Positions 10,569 through 20,165 of a stretch of 22,685 nucleotides of DNA are shown piece after piece (within the stretch, counting starts at the first letter, position 1; every line of letters begins with the position of its first letter). Where the stretch lies: assembly GCA_003693705.1 (NCBI GenBank), contig RBZT01000584.1, forward strand, positions 1 through 22,685, given 5' to 3'. This stretch comes from Polymyxa betae (taxonomy: Eukaryota; Endomyxa; Phytomyxea; Plasmodiophorida; Plasmodiophoridae). Made by a program: the position numbers and the translations under genes. Below the pieces are notes generated by a model. It was not told where the DNA came from. It worked only from the letters and a program-made list of their open reading frames with translations, and did not search any database.

Positions 10569-10883
10569 AAGCACCGGGAAGGCGTTAATATCATTGTCTC
10601 TGGGTCGGCGGCTGTACTGGCCCGAGAGGCGGAGGGGAGCTATGATTATGGCTACTCTACCCAGTTATTAGTAGCGATAACAGATGATAACGAAGGATCG
10701 CATGACAATGAACGAATCGTTTACCTGAGGTTCCATCGGACGATTGTGTGGATCATGGTAGTTGACGTTCTGAGCTCACCCAGACTAAAGGCAGGGTTTC
10801 GGGAACCCAGAGGTAGACCGGGATGGGACATAAACCTGATGGGAGATATGACCCGAAAAAGCCGAGACGTCGCCATGGGGTGA
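10569..10883 (+). other. Open frame with coding-like composition, no start codon
   Basis: A frame open from the stop at 10566 to TGA 10881 reads EGVNIIVSGSAAVLAREAEG, then YDYGYSTQLLVAITDD. There is no early ATG, so it would be an internal exon or a relic. It could belong with the 9959-10453 frames, but the splice options I tried run into stops. Confidence 0.25.
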
Positions 10884-11465
10884 GTTGACTGAGCTCTGCC
10901 TTGTCGACTCGTCAATGTTCACCATATCTCACTACAATCGATAGACACGTTATAACAACAACGATGGAAAGATAGTGATAGGGTTGCAAATGTGTCGACA
11001 CTGACAAAAGAACTCTCCTAGTCTTTACAGTTATAAGAACTGCGGATGAGAGGGCCAACAAGTACGGCGCCGCCCAAAGCCGCAGTATAACATGAGTCGG
11101 CCACCTCGGCCCTATCATCAATACGAAGCGGATCTAAGAAGACCTCGATATTTGTCAACAAGAATATTGATGGGATTAGATATGGATGAAAGGCAGGGTG
11201 ACATCTGAACAGCGGATCTCTCCAGATGCAGAGAATGTTTCGGCTCTCTGAAGATGGAAAGCCACCATATCGGCTGTTCTGCGATGTCCTCAAGATTGAT
11301 GTAGCGTATATGCCGTTATTGATTCAAATGCAAGAGATTCAGGATGCCGCTCACTATTCTTTCTGCCAAAAATGGCATTCATGGAGTTACCCGCGTGCTG
11401 TCCAGTATCAGATAAAACGCCATTATGGCTCACAGCAGGTTTGATGATGTTTGAGCGCCGCATCA
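10884..11465. other. Stretch without a supported gene
   Basis: A plus-strand frame at 11226-11444 (MQRMFRLSEDGKPPYRLF) contains KWHSW, reminiscent of the W-x-x-W motif of the secreted family, but nothing else of the family is present. An opposite-strand frame (11018-11293) is equally open. I do not call a gene. Confidence 0.25.
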
Positions 11466-12391
11466 TCAAGCAGTTTTAAGAGAGACAGTGTACGCTCGGT
11501 TTAAAGGAGCCGGTTTGCATTTGTCGTAAACAATTAGGCGTTTTCGTAGCAAAGGGTCATTTGCAATAACAATCAGGTCAGTGTGCACCATCTCTTGGAG
11601 CTGGTTGGTGGACACAGACTGCTCAATGCGATCAAATCCGTCCAGGACGTGCTTCAACGATGAATTCGAAAGCAATGACGTCTTGATTGTATCAATGAAT
11701 TTTTCTGACGCTGTGTTAAAACACACCGGAGACAAAGCCGTCATTTGTGAACGTAAATGCCCAATTTTAGCCTTGAGAGCTTTCAGGTAATGAATTGCTT
11801 CAGGATATTCCACGACAATTCCGCAAATTCATCTCAGTATGGATCAACATCCTCAGTTGAACCGACTCTTCAATAGTCTTTGAGGATGTCAGATAGCTGA
11901 GAGCGTAGAATACCACCAGTCTATGCGCTGTTAATAACTCGTGCTATGAGATCGATTTTACAGGTGTTTCGTTCTGCCATTGCTTAAGCAATCCCGGTGT
12001 TTCTGTCAGAGCAGAAAAAGCTTAAAAGGCATCAGAAATCAGATTCGAGGCGCATCCGGTGAACTCTTGGATTATGGCGATACTCGAATGATTGCTTGCA
12101 GATGACGAAAAACGACCTAGAGTTTTACCATGCGCCGCCATATTGTATCTACATTGAAGTGCGTCAACCATTTCTCATGATGATCGATGGAGGAGAGATG
12201 ATACTGGGCTACAAACGATATTATTGCTAAGGCTGTTGACGATATGGCAAATTAGAACGTAGCCGAATCAACATCCGCAACATTGAGAGCGACTTCAAGC
12301 AGTTTCGCAATACTCGAACCTAGAAACAGCCGGAAACGACTGGGCAAAAATTTTGCAAGTTCGAACGAAGCCGAGGCCAAAAACAGCTCAA
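11466..12391 (-). pseudogene. Decayed gene for an unrecognised helical protein
   Basis: A clear protein-like reading runs right to left but is broken. It starts near 12391 (ELFLASASFELAKFLPSRF), hits a stop, changes frame near 12141 (ATG, MAAHGKTLGRFSS), then crosses in-frame TAA (12022-12024) and TAG (11944-11946). It shifts frame again near 11820-11835 and continues open to TGA 11466 (SEKFIDTIKTSLLSN, then LKHVLDGFDRIEQSVSTNQL). The stops are not explained by plausible GT-AG introns. The sequence is Leu/Ser/Ala-rich and alpha-helical, with no motif I can name. The many intact stretches point to fairly recent decay. Confidence 0.5.
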
Positions 12392-12594
12392 TGCATTACA
12401 AAACGCTGATTAAGAAACCTGAGCCAAAAGGATCCTAAAGACCTGACTTCTTACGATTATGCGCGAAATTACCATTTACCAATAGGAAACCTTCACGTTG
12501 AAATCAGTCTCTTGAAACAGGCTGCTCTCTGGTTGGGACTACAGAAAATTCACAGCCTCTGATAGTGGCTGTGTGACTAACAGGGTCGTTTCCT

Positions 12595-12600
12595 TTTATT
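12595..12600 (-). promoter_or_regulatory. Polyadenylation signal AATAAA for the GT61 gene
   Basis: Minus-strand AATAAA starts 23 bases past the TAA stop of the glycosyltransferase gene, a suitable distance for 3' end formation. Confidence 0.55.
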
Positions 12601-12622
12601 GGAATTTCTATACTGTGCGTGA

Positions 12623-14411
12623 TTAGAACGCCCAGCTGCAATATTGGTCGAGATCGTCTAAACTCCGCCTGAATCGTATTCTGTTCACAGCATCCACGAC
12701 GCGTGTAACATTAGCTGTGAACTTGGACCCGGAGTCTCCGTTATCTTCCACGAACATGATCGACGTCATACCCGACCGCTTCGCAGTCCGCTGATGACAG
12801 CCGTTGATATGACGCGGACCTTCCGACGCACAGTTCCCGACTTTCGGATGCAACTCGATCAGGGACGAACCTTCCGGAGCGAACACAATCTGACAGTAAC
12901 ATGAGCATCGCATCGTCATCGTAACATAAAAGCACTGGTTTACGTTACTGAGTCCAGCCCCGTGCGGTCCAATCACAATATCGGCGTTGTAATGTTTCGC
13001 GGCCGTCGACAGCAGATCTTCACCGGGGCCGAATTCCAGTACGACCGCGTCGGGTTGCGCTCGACGCAGCGCCTCCATTAGCTCGGCGTGATTCGTTACC
13101 GACCGATACGAATTGCCGCGGGATTGCACGACCACTGTGAAGGGTTTCGGCGTCGTCGTACGGATCTAGGAAACATACAATTAGTGGACCGCCTTTGCAG
13201 GGAATGCTGGCCCCATACCAAGTACGGATGTTGGATGCGGACAGCGTCACGGAGTAGTTTTTTCAAGCGGGAGACGGCGGTGCTGATTGCGTAACCGCAG
13301 CCCGAAGGGGACGGGACCACAGCGTTTCGCACGAAATAGACGCTCTTCGGATCGTACCAGACCATGCGGTCTGTAGAGATACCAAGAAGGGACAGGGCGG
13401 TCGCTGCGACCTGATGGTGATGCATGACGATTTTCAGGTCCGGGTGCGCCTTGATATAATCGAGCATGAGGGCGATCTTGGGAAAGCCCTAAACCTTAGG
13501 ATGTTAGGGTATTAGGGGTTTGAAGGTAGTCTGACGCATCCAACACTCACCTCGATCATCCAGTGATAATAGGCCTCGCCACAGACTTGTGCTATAATCA
13601 GTGCGTGGTCGATGTGGATGATATCCGCAGGGCCAGTACGACGCACGACATCGATCGGGAAGGGATCCAGATCGCCATGACATCCTCCCGGGAAGTAGAC
13701 AGCATCACTGGTATATAGTTTGGCGGATTTCCCGGAGACGATCGCATCGCGGAGCTCCGTGTAGAACGCGGTTCCGTCCTCATGATCGAATCTGAAACAC
13801 AGACTGAGACGCGTGGCCTCTCTCAACACCAATCAGTCGTACTCGGGCAATCGTGTAACGTTGTAGATGCTGGGGGCGTAACGTAAGACTGCGGCGCCAT
13901 CATTGCCGTTGATTTCCGAGTCCAGTTCCGGAAGCATGCTGAGAGCGACGCGGCTTCGGACAAATTCGCTGAGCACACGGCTTGTAGCGTATTGTTTCAC
14001 AAAATGACGCTGCTCCATTCTCCTGTTTGGCAGAATGAAATCTTTTGGTTAGACGTTTCTTAACTAAAATAAAAAAATCGTTAAATCCTCCAAATCGTGA
14101 CATCTTCGTGAGATTTTGGAAAAAAACAGTTTGGCCATGACAGTTTAAAAGGAAACTGACCGCTGAACGAGATTGTTAACATAGAAGAATGTGAGAGCGG
14201 AGGCAGCCAGTACGGCCAGTAGCAGCAGGGCGGTTGGGTGCGTAAGCTGCCATTGCCGGCAGCGCTTTCGGATCTGCCTTGGCTGGAGCAGATTCGGTAC
14301 CGAAAGCATGGACCAGCACGACCGAGGCCACGATGTGGCGATTGGATGGCAGATCGAATGAGGGGAGAACCGGAAGCAGATCAGCCGGATTCTGCGGAGA
14401 GCATGAGTCAT
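12623..14411 (-). CDS. GT61-family glycosyltransferase, type II membrane protein, six exons
   Basis: This is a sugar-nucleotide-dependent transferase of family GT61 (includes plant xylan transferases, EOGT and POMGNT2), expected in the Golgi or ER. Exons are 14161-14411, 13860-14022, 13551-13817, 13219-13488, 12944-13165 and 12623-12889; introns are 138, 42, 62, 53 and 54 nt; the product is 479 residues. A cytosolic basic stretch (RQIRKRCRQW) precedes a membrane anchor at about residues 61-78. The C-terminal half has the family pattern VVVQSRGNSYRSVTN, then the hallmark GPHGAGLSN (383-391), then IVFAPEGSSLIELHP. The last junction is exact once the 54-nt intron is removed. Intron 4 has a branch-like ACTAAT. 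Intron 3 carries CCCTAA-type repeats. Intron 2 is the weak point: without it a TGA (13833-13835) interrupts the frame. The substrate is unknown. An in-frame ATG at 14492 is an alternative start. Confidence 0.85.
13487..13521. repeat. Telomere-like repeat inside GT61 intron 3
   Basis: The plus strand reads CCCTAAACCTTAGG, then GTTAGGGTATTAGGGG. In the gene's orientation these are CCCTAA/CCTAAC units just upstream of the 3' splice site, so they could supply a branch-point CTAAC. Confidence 0.6.
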
Positions 14412-14465
14412 CGTCGGGATTTTCGGCTCTTTTCGTAATTTTAAGAGCAAAAAAGTGATGTGAAG

Positions 14466-14488
14466 AAAGTGCGTGACTGGCGCACTTT
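14466..14488. repeat. Perfect inverted repeat upstream of the GT61 start
   Basis: AAAGTGCG (14466-14473) and CGCACTTT (14481-14488) flank a 7-nt spacer. The repeat lies 55-77 bases before the ATG at 14411, so in the 5' UTR or promoter. It could be a dimeric protein site or a small hairpin. No function is shown. Confidence 0.5.
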
Positions 14489-14688
14489 TCACTCCCTGGC
14501 GCTGAGAATGTTCAAAACTAATACAATCACAGAATACTACTCGGTTACTCGATGCCTGCCACGCACACTTTCATTCACTCATGTCTAATCACGCAAGGAA
14601 CCCTACGACGGTAGTTACTATATTTCCAATCAGATTTCACAAACAGTTTTTGAACAAAACGACACCATCTCTCAGCGTCGATTTCGGG

Positions 14689-15580
14689 CTAAACAGCAAA
14701 GTTTGCCTTCTGCGATTCTTTGATTCCAATCAGTTGACGAATTTCGATGGAATTCGTTTTCGTTACAGCTGCTGTGCTGATAATCAATTGGCTGCTGATC
14801 TGATGCAACGCCGAGACCAAAATATTCAAGTGCCATGCTGAGTTCACTCTGATCACGATATTATATCGACTGGAATGGTCCGTAACCGCTACTAGCTGCC
14901 TACTAAGGTAAGCTCGAAAACTGTAATGTTTCCACAATCCCGAGTTGAACCCCTTGTTGCCATCAATGATTTATGACACGGACTTTTTTAGAACAGTAGA
15001 TTTCGTTACGGTTAACGCTACCTGCCGCCGTTCAAACAATAATGACCAGCAACAGGTGTGACATGCCGCGGCGAAAATCTGCAAAGGGTCGCAATCTGGC
15101 AATCAGCGTGCCGGCCCGGGGATGGGCGAGTATGACCGATTTCTGTCCACGTTACGTAGTCAGCATGTTTGATCTGGTCGAGCGTCGCCTGTTCCGCCGC
15201 CATGATGCGATCTCGGACAAGATCTGGCAGAGAACGGAATTGATCCGGAACCGGCCTCAGCCGGTCTTTCGTACCAGCCCTCTTGTCATATTCTGGCCTG
15301 CGCACATTGCTTCAGGACTTGATCTGGCCACTCATAGGCTGCTTGTAATATTCGGCATCAAGACCGACTTTCACGCTGAACACGGTCAAGTCCCTGTACG
15401 GCAACAATACAAAGTCGGCAGCCGAACAAAAGCGTTCCAGGTGTAAGAGTTCCGAAAGGATCATTAAGCAGGCGATGAGCCCTCAGTCCTCGACGAGCGT
15501 TTCCGAGCACAAAATTGGATATGGTGCGGCCATATCGTCAGTATTGGCATAGATAGAAAGCCCGAATAGACAAAATCCAA
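14689..15580 (-). pseudogene. Coding remnants, possibly a decayed glycosyltransferase
   Basis: Right to left, coding-like pieces in changing frames include ATG 15582 (MIGFCLFGLSIYANTDD, stops after about 33 codons), then LHLERFCSAADFVLLPYRDL. The frame at 15018-15305 follows (YDKRAGTKDRLRPVPDQF and GRHADCQIATL). Near 14943 the frame GFNSGLWKHYSF leads into the open frame at 14689-14937. The words SADFVLL, GR-x-ADC and FNSGL loosely recall GT8-type transferases, but no DxD motif is seen. The pieces cannot be joined by clear introns. A decayed gene is more likely than a live one. The identity is weak. Confidence 0.25.
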
Positions 15581-15727
15581 TCATGGTGAAAACTATGATT
15601 TAGGAGACCGTTACAAATTGCGGGAGCTGGAAGCATCCAGCGATAATACGATGTCGAATCAAGATGTGATTTCTAGCGCGAACCGAGTTCATGTTACCAT
15701 CCAGTGTTTTAATGACTGAGACAAACG

Positions 15728-17249
15728 TTACATTGATCGAAGATGGGCTCCGAATTTCTGCGGAACCAGGCTCTTGAGATGCGTGACGAACTGTCGCAGA
15801 TCGATTGGGTCCAGAACCGGCTCGTAACTTGGCGGTTCGTTACGATCCTGTAACATATAAAGACGGCCCAGGTAGGTCCCGGAGCTGACAGCGACTTTCG
15901 AACCCCGGAGCCATTCCCGTAACCGCGTGGGCGTATCTGACAACAGAGTCTCAGCAGCTGGTTGCAGCCCGATCACGGACTCCGTCAACATCTGGTCCAG
16001 GAACTCGACTACCTCGGACTGTAACGGGTAATGCTCGATTACGTTACCGTCCGGCAGCGTATCCAGCACTTTAAACAGTCGATGAGGTTCGCCGATGAAA
16101 ACAGCGGCGTCCGCGTCTCTTTGCAGGTAGTACGAGAGAGCCAATACGAGCTCCGGACTATCTTCCACGCTAGAGCGGACAGTTCGTAGTCGGCGCTCCA
16201 AACAGGCCGTGCGGAGTTCACGTTGCTGGAATGGGATCCGATATAGGACGGATATCAGGAACATGATGGGCTCCAGATCCGCGATATTGAGATACGAGGC
16301 CGCGTCCCAACCAAGATCCAGCATGTTCGTATCTCCGAGCAGCATAGCTCGCGAGTACAGCTGTACTTCGACATGGAATTGCTGATAGAAGGCAGCCACG
16401 GGCTTATCTGGAGCGGTATCAGGAATCCGAACAGGCAGAATTATCTGCGCGTATTTATCAGAATGACAGAAAAAGGAATCGCAATAAAATGGGAAATTGG
16501 GAAAAAAAACAAAGAAGACAAAACCTCGAGCGATAAAAATTCAAATAAAAAACATTAATTCCGGCAAAATATTTTCAAAAAAAGAGCACATTTCAATAGG
16601 AAAAAGTGTAGCGGAATTGCCACCAAACCTTACACGTTACCTCTTCGAGATCGGATTCTGTTGCAGACAGGTCCGTGGGCTCCTTCGCCATGACAATATT
16701 GGAGGCCACGATCAGGAAGGCCGTCGTCGACGGCATCCCTGTCAACTGGCAAAGGCCATCGACAGCCCAGTTCACGAACGCCGCCACGGGCCAGATCATA
16801 GCGTCGGGCAGGGCGCCGAACAACGCCGAACGGAGTGACCACGCGGCCGCGGACAGCGCCGCCTGCATGCTCGCAACAGCCTCTCGTTCCGCCACGCATC
16901 GCATCCATTGATGCCACAAAAACGCCGCCGATCGCATCGCGTCGTCGCCGACCAGGCGCTCGGGGTCGTGCTGGACCAGGACACGAACGAGGCCGCACAC
17001 CAGCGTCAGATTGTATGAGCAGATTCCGGCAGCATTCAGGGCGGCGATGGCGGCGGAGTTGCCGAACTCGAGATCGGTGTTGAACTGCGCGACTGTGGCG
17101 GCGGGGTGTCAGCGGAGGCCGTCGTGCGATTCGACACGTCACGTTTTACCAAACGAATCCAGCTGGGTCCGGGTCGCAAACAGGCGCAGGTCGACAGCGG
17201 CGGCCGCTTGCGTCACGGCCAGGGCCAGGACGACGACTAGGGCAGTCAT
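15728..17249 (-). CDS. Member A of the new signal-peptide family, three exons
   Basis: Exons are 17150-17249, 16641-17092 and 15728-16444; introns are 57 and 196 nt; the product is 422 residues ending in TAA. Exon 1 encodes a signal peptide (MTALVVVLALAVTQAAAA) and ends ...LDSF with a phase-1 intron. Exon 2 has the block LVRVLVQHDPERLVGDDA shared with member B, W-H-Q-W at 93-96, AAFVNWAV at 137-144, and hydrophobic AFLIVASNIVMA before a phase-0 intron. Exon 3 (from residue 185) has QQFHVEVQLYSRAMLLGD (205-222) and DLEPIMFLISVL, later LVLALSYYLQRD, and ends FVTHLKSLVPQKFG like B. It is GC-rich, alpha-helical and poor in Cys. I see no enzyme motif and recognise no family. The start is the ATG that opens the signal peptide, although the frame is open further upstream. 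Confidence 0.82.
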
Positions 17250-17320
17250 GGAACGGCGACCCGAATGCGTGTCAGACCGCCTTCTGAGTGATCCGGACTG
17301 CTTCGCGCGAGTCAGCTGGA

Positions 17321-17800
17321 TCAGGCGCGCAGTTTTCCCCGTCGATTCAACCACGATTGTTTGATTATTCGGAGTAACGGATAGGCCATATAAACGATGA
17401 ACATTTTGTTCTTGTGCAGGGGCTGCGACAACGTCAGTTCGTACTTGATGATGTTCGGAGCTTCTTCCACCTTTGTGACTCGTCTTGAACGATTCAACCA
17501 CGGCGGCGGCGGGTCACACAGATAGAGAGCAGGAAGTCCAGGATGAGATTCCACATTTGGTCATCTGGCAGTTTCCGTGCCCAGCGAAGACACGTCCTAA
17601 CCTCAGCAACATCGTCGTCACACCGATTTTCGCGCCGAGCACGATTTGACCCGGCCCCCGCGCGCGGAATGGTATTTTAAGTCCGTGGCCTGAATATGGA
17701 AGATAGACGTTCGAATCAACCCCAGGGTTGGAGATCCTCTATATAATCTGCTAGAGAAGGTTTCAGGCCGGAGACGGCTTCGTCAAGGTCGGTGTTATGT
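17321..17800 (-). CDS. Unresolved small gene between members A and B
   Basis: Three coding-like pieces lie in line on the minus strand. The first is near 17790-17705 (NTDLDEAVSGLKPSLADYIE, then DLQPW). The second is 17518-17676 (CDDDVAEVRTCLRWARKLP, then MWNLILDFLLSIC). The third is 17321-17470 (VEEAPNIIKYELTLSQPL, ending in TGA). The last two join cleanly across a 47-nt intron (17471-17517, GTGACC...CAAAG). The junction between the first two and the start exon are unresolved. The first piece, after an AACAG acceptor, resembles the beginning of exon 2 in the secreted family, but the W-x-x-W and exon 3 blocks are absent. It could be a diverged or broken relative, or an unrelated gene. Confidence 0.35.
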
Positions 17801-18314
17801 CCGCTAATGGCTGTTAGCGAACAGAGACATGGTTTTTAGAGAAAGTCGATAGAGAGATAGATAACAGAGGCGGAAATGATGGTGCGGCAGCCAGCAACCC
17901 ACCACGCACCTGAGGTTAAGCGCGCCAGGAAGAGAAAGTTGGATAGAGGATTCCCCTTTGGGTTCCAAACCTGAAATTATAACGAAGAATGTCGTTGCGT
18001 GTGTGAGAGAGAGACGCCCATATCCGGTCTGCCTGTTGCCTCCCTCATCACTCGAACTATTTCTATATCGTCTCTTATCGGAACTTGCAAAGCGTCAGTT
18101 ATTCAGTCAGCATAAACTGCACTCTCGTCATTTTCGTTTCGTTGTCGCTTATTTTCAGAAAAAGGAATGTTTTGTGGAAATCAACGCATCTGTCTATTTT
18201 CATGATTTTATTAAAATATCAAGCTGTACACAAATCATTGGTTGTACAATGGCCCATTTATAAGAATGTAAATATGAGCGGCTTTAGAACAATAACCAGG
18301 GTGCAAATACACAT
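17801..18314. other. Spacer between the small gene and the 3' end of member B
   Basis: A short plus-strand frame near 17876-17974 encodes basic KRARKRKLD. Another plus frame at 17958-18263 has no recognisable feature. Nothing here is supported as a gene. Minus-strand TATAAA near 18257-18262 could act as a weak polyadenylation signal for member B. Confidence 0.35.
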
Positions 18315-19642
18315 TTACAGATGTTTGGCCTTAGCTTGTAATGTTACAGGAGCCAGGCTCTTTATATGTGCAACGAACATGCTGGCCTTTAGGGGACCCT
18401 TAACGCGGGCGTATCGCTCTGGGTCGTCGCGATCGTCCCGAATAAACCACCATCCATTCCGCGGTAATCGCAGCGCCTGTCTCGCACTCCGGAACTGATC
18501 CTGGAACGCCCACGACGCCGTCGCTCCCGGCGGCGCCAGCGCACAGACCGACACGAACACCACGAAATCGAGCAGGTCCGTGACCTCCGACTGGGTCGGA
18601 TCACGGGCCAGGAGCGGCCTCTCGCTGCCCTCCAGCACTGTGAACAAACCGCACGCGCCAGCGAGGTACTCGACCGTCGACGAGTCTTTCTGCAGGTAAT
18701 AGGCCAGGGCCAGTATGACCATCTGGTTATTCGCCAGGCGCAGTTCTCGGATCAGATGAAGTCGGCGCCCGAGGCCCGTCGCGCGGCGTTCGATCCGCGT
18801 CAGGACGGAGATCAGGAACATGATCGGTTCGATGTCCGGGGGGTTGAGCCCGGAGGCCGCCCCTCGGCCCAGATTTAACAGGTCTCGGTCTCCGAGCTGC
18901 ATGGCCCGTGAATACAGCTGTACTTGGATATGGAACTGCGGAGGGAGCACGATTTTACAGCCACCTTGAAGGTCGCCATCATTGGCAATTGATCGAGCCA
19001 CCTAAAACTAGGGTTAGGGTTTTAGGGTTAGGGTTTCCATCGAAAACTGACTCGTTCGAGTGTAGTGCGGGCGCGGCGGAGCTCTAGCTGTGGTCTGGCC
19101 ATAATCATATGACAGGCGATGATGATCAGGGCCGGGGTCAGGGGCAGTATGGCGACGCGCTGCAGCTCGCTGACGGCCCAGTTCAGGAACGCGGCCTCGA
19201 TCCAGATCGTCGTCGACGCCGACAGCAGCGCCCGGCGCAGCGCCCAGGCATGATCGGCCAACACCTTCTCCACCTCCAACATCGCCGCGTTCGGCTGATG
19301 ATGCCAATGGTGCCAGCTCGCGGCCGCCGACCGGATTACATCGTCGGGGTTCCCGGGGTCGTGCTGGACCAGGGCTCGGCAGATTCCCCGGAGCAGGATC
19401 ACGTTCAGCCGATTGACACCCGAACGCTCCAAGATTCCGACATCGATGAGGTTGTCGAAATCGATGCGATGGACGTCGTGGAATTTGGAGACTGTCCTGG
19501 TTCAGAGAGATGGAGGCCGATGGCGGGCGGCGTTACCGAACGATTGGTCCTGGGTGCGGACAGCCTGTGGACGCCCATTGATGGCAGCGGCAAAGACGGC
19601 GATCGACCCGAAAGCGACGATGACAGCGATGAAATGTCTCAT
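18315..19642 (-). CDS. Member B of the new signal-peptide family, three exons
   Basis: Exons are 19537-19642, 19052-19491 and 18315-19001; introns are 45 and 50 nt; the product is 410 residues ending in TAA. The signal peptide is MRHFIAVIVAFGSIAVFAAA. Exon 1 ends ...DQSF with a phase-1 intron, and exon 2 begins VSKF, matching VAQF in member A. Shared blocks are GICRALVQHDPGNPDD, W-H-H-W at 95-98, AAFLNWAVSEL, and hydrophobic ALIIIACHMIMA. Intron 2 (phase 0) is largely telomere-like repeat. Exon 3 has PQFHIQVQLYSRAMQLGD (203-220), DIEPIMFLISVL and VILALAYYLQKD, and ends FVAHIKSLAP. B is closest to A, and both lie on the same strand. No known domain is recognised. A secreted or endomembrane location is inferred from the signal peptide. 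Confidence 0.82.
19009..19036. repeat. Telomere-like array filling intron 2 of member B
   Basis: The plus strand carries four GGGTTA/GGGTTTTA-type units, TAGGGTTAGGGTTTTAGGG followed by TTAGGGTTT. In the gene's orientation they read CCCTAACCCTAAAACCC. They make up more than half of the 50-nt intron and contain possible CTAAC branch sites. Confidence 0.85.
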
Positions 19643-20075
19643 TGGAACGGGGGGGAAGGGGGGGTGGTTGTCGAAACCGACACCACTTTTGACGACTATG
19701 TTTGAAGGGCGCCAGATATCAAATGTTGCGTAGAATAGTGCGTAAATAAGTACTGTTCAAAAAGAAGCCGATTCGATTTGGAGGTTCTTTCCCTTCGCCC
19801 TTTCTGATCGCTTCAAATTTGGTTACGCTGCCGACCTTTAATTGTCGCATTATTGTTTTGTCCTCTTTACAACGTAACAGATTTATCCCCTGTGACGTCG
19901 ACAAACCACATTATCATTATACGACAATCATAATACCATCGAATACCGAACCTTTCACTCCCTCATAGCATTCTTGATTGTCTTAGTCCTGATCCATTAA
20001 TCCGTGATTCCGTGTGCTCACTTTTCTTGGGAAATTCAATACTACTTCTGTCTGTTGACAGCCACCATGGATCCC

Positions 20076-20120
<45 letters not shown>

Positions 20121-20165
20121 TTTAATTACAATCTGTTTTTTCAGTACAGTGAACATCGACGCTTT
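19643..20165. other. Upstream region of member B, including a microsatellite
   Basis: The first part would hold the promoter of member B; I see no clear TATA box or other site. Bases 20073-20120 are a simple repeat (listed separately). The remainder has no supported gene. Confidence 0.4.
20073..20120. repeat. (CT)n / (CTAT)n microsatellite
   Basis: This is an uninterrupted pyrimidine tract of CT units that passes into CTAT units on the plus strand. Confidence 0.95.

Noticed and set aside
11226-11444. Possible extra family member because of a KWHSW motif
   Set aside because: W-x-x-W alone is too short. The signal-peptide exon, the FNW motif and the exon 3 block are all absent.
16675-17142. 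Long GC-rich open frames on both strands over exon 2 of member A
   Set aside because: They overlap the exon that aligns with members B, C and D and show Arg/Ala-rich composition typical of shadow frames.
19009-19036. Nearby chromosome end
   Set aside because: The arrays are only two to four units, degenerate and inside introns, with genes on both sides, so they are interstitial.
19109-19733. Plus-strand open frame of nearly 200 codons over member B exons 1 and 2
   Set aside because: It is Asp/Arg-rich antisense reading without homology. The minus strand has the signal peptide, splice sites and family motifs.
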